Assembly (NCBI RefSeq): GCF_035582795.1
Contig: NC_134366.1
Location: 33,961,661 to 34,025,660, forward strand
Source: Mycteria americana
Lineage: Eukaryota; Chordata; Aves; Ciconiiformes; Ciconiidae
Reading direction: 5' to 3'
Length of the DNA: 64,000 bases
Shown here piece by piece: positions 63,676-64,000 of the stretch; position 1 is the stretch's first letter, and each line of letters opens with the position of its first letter. The notes beneath the pieces were generated by a model. The model made no database searches and was not told the DNA's origin. It worked only from the letters and a program-made list of their open reading frames with translations. The position numbers and the translations under genes were made by a program.

Positions 63676-64000
63676 CTTATTGAAACAAAATCACCAATCT
63701 TAGAAATACTTATTACATTTTTTAACTAATCAGACAAGCTTTCATAAATTCTACTTGACCAACATGTATTTGTGCATTCTATTATGTGTTTCTGGATTTC
63801 TTTTAAAAACCTAATGCGAGTTTGTGAAATTTCAATTCAGACTTAGTCTTAACGGAAAGGTTATGAGAACTAATTGTGCTAGAAGTATAATACAGTCTCA
63901 GAAAATACCTTTCTAACTAGCGAGACATGCACATATAAGAAGGGAAGTAGCACATTAACTCTAAGTGTTTCCTTCCTCTCCTCTTAACCCTTCCAATTGC

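Overview
The window reads as nuclear DNA from a bird, probably a neoavian. The evidence is three sizeable CR1 retrotransposon copies plus one or two short CR1 tails, two solo LTRs of an ERV family common in bird genomes, almost no SINE-like sequence, and one vertebrate gene with ordinary GT-AG introns. There are no prokaryotic operons, CRISPR arrays, tRNA or rRNA genes that I can support.

Right part (about 40.6-63.7 kb, minus strand): the 3' half of SNX13 (sorting nexin 13, RGS-PX1). Twelve consecutive coding exons join in frame without a break. They encode the last 469 residues: the end of the RGS domain, a linker, the PX domain, a long helical linker and the C-terminal nexin (SNX-C) domain, ending at a TGA at 40635-40637. 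The 5' exons (membrane anchor, PXA domain, most of the RGS domain) lie beyond 64000. The 3' UTR runs leftward from 40634 and may end near 37.34 kb. The largest intron (56709-62758) holds a 1.4-kb CR1 in the same orientation as the gene. It still shows long reverse-transcriptase reading frames but is frameshifted several times.

Left part (1 to about 37.3 kb): intergenic DNA downstream of SNX13. In mammals SNX13 lies between AHR and HDAC9 and is transcribed toward AHR, so by inference this side faces AHR. I find no supportable protein-coding gene here. It holds two CR1 fragments in minus orientation (about 5.42-6.07 and 26.83-27.28 kb), a CR1 tail in plus orientation (about 32.3 kb), a doubtful ancient CR1 tail (about 19.3 kb), and two plus-strand solo LTRs (11249-11869 and 21977-22540). 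The LTRs have different 5-bp flanking duplications, so they are independent insertions and not the two ends of one provirus. A CTCF-like site sits at 17708-17721, and there are several short GC-rich patches.

No previously undescribed biological system is evident. The most interesting signals are: a hairpin-rich insertion in the first LTR that looks like a template-switch product; a swapped internal module between the two otherwise related LTRs; a 22-bp perfect palindrome inside the intronic CR1; G-quadruplex-type G runs on the SNX13 sense strand; and several non-conservative changes in the last SNX13 exon.
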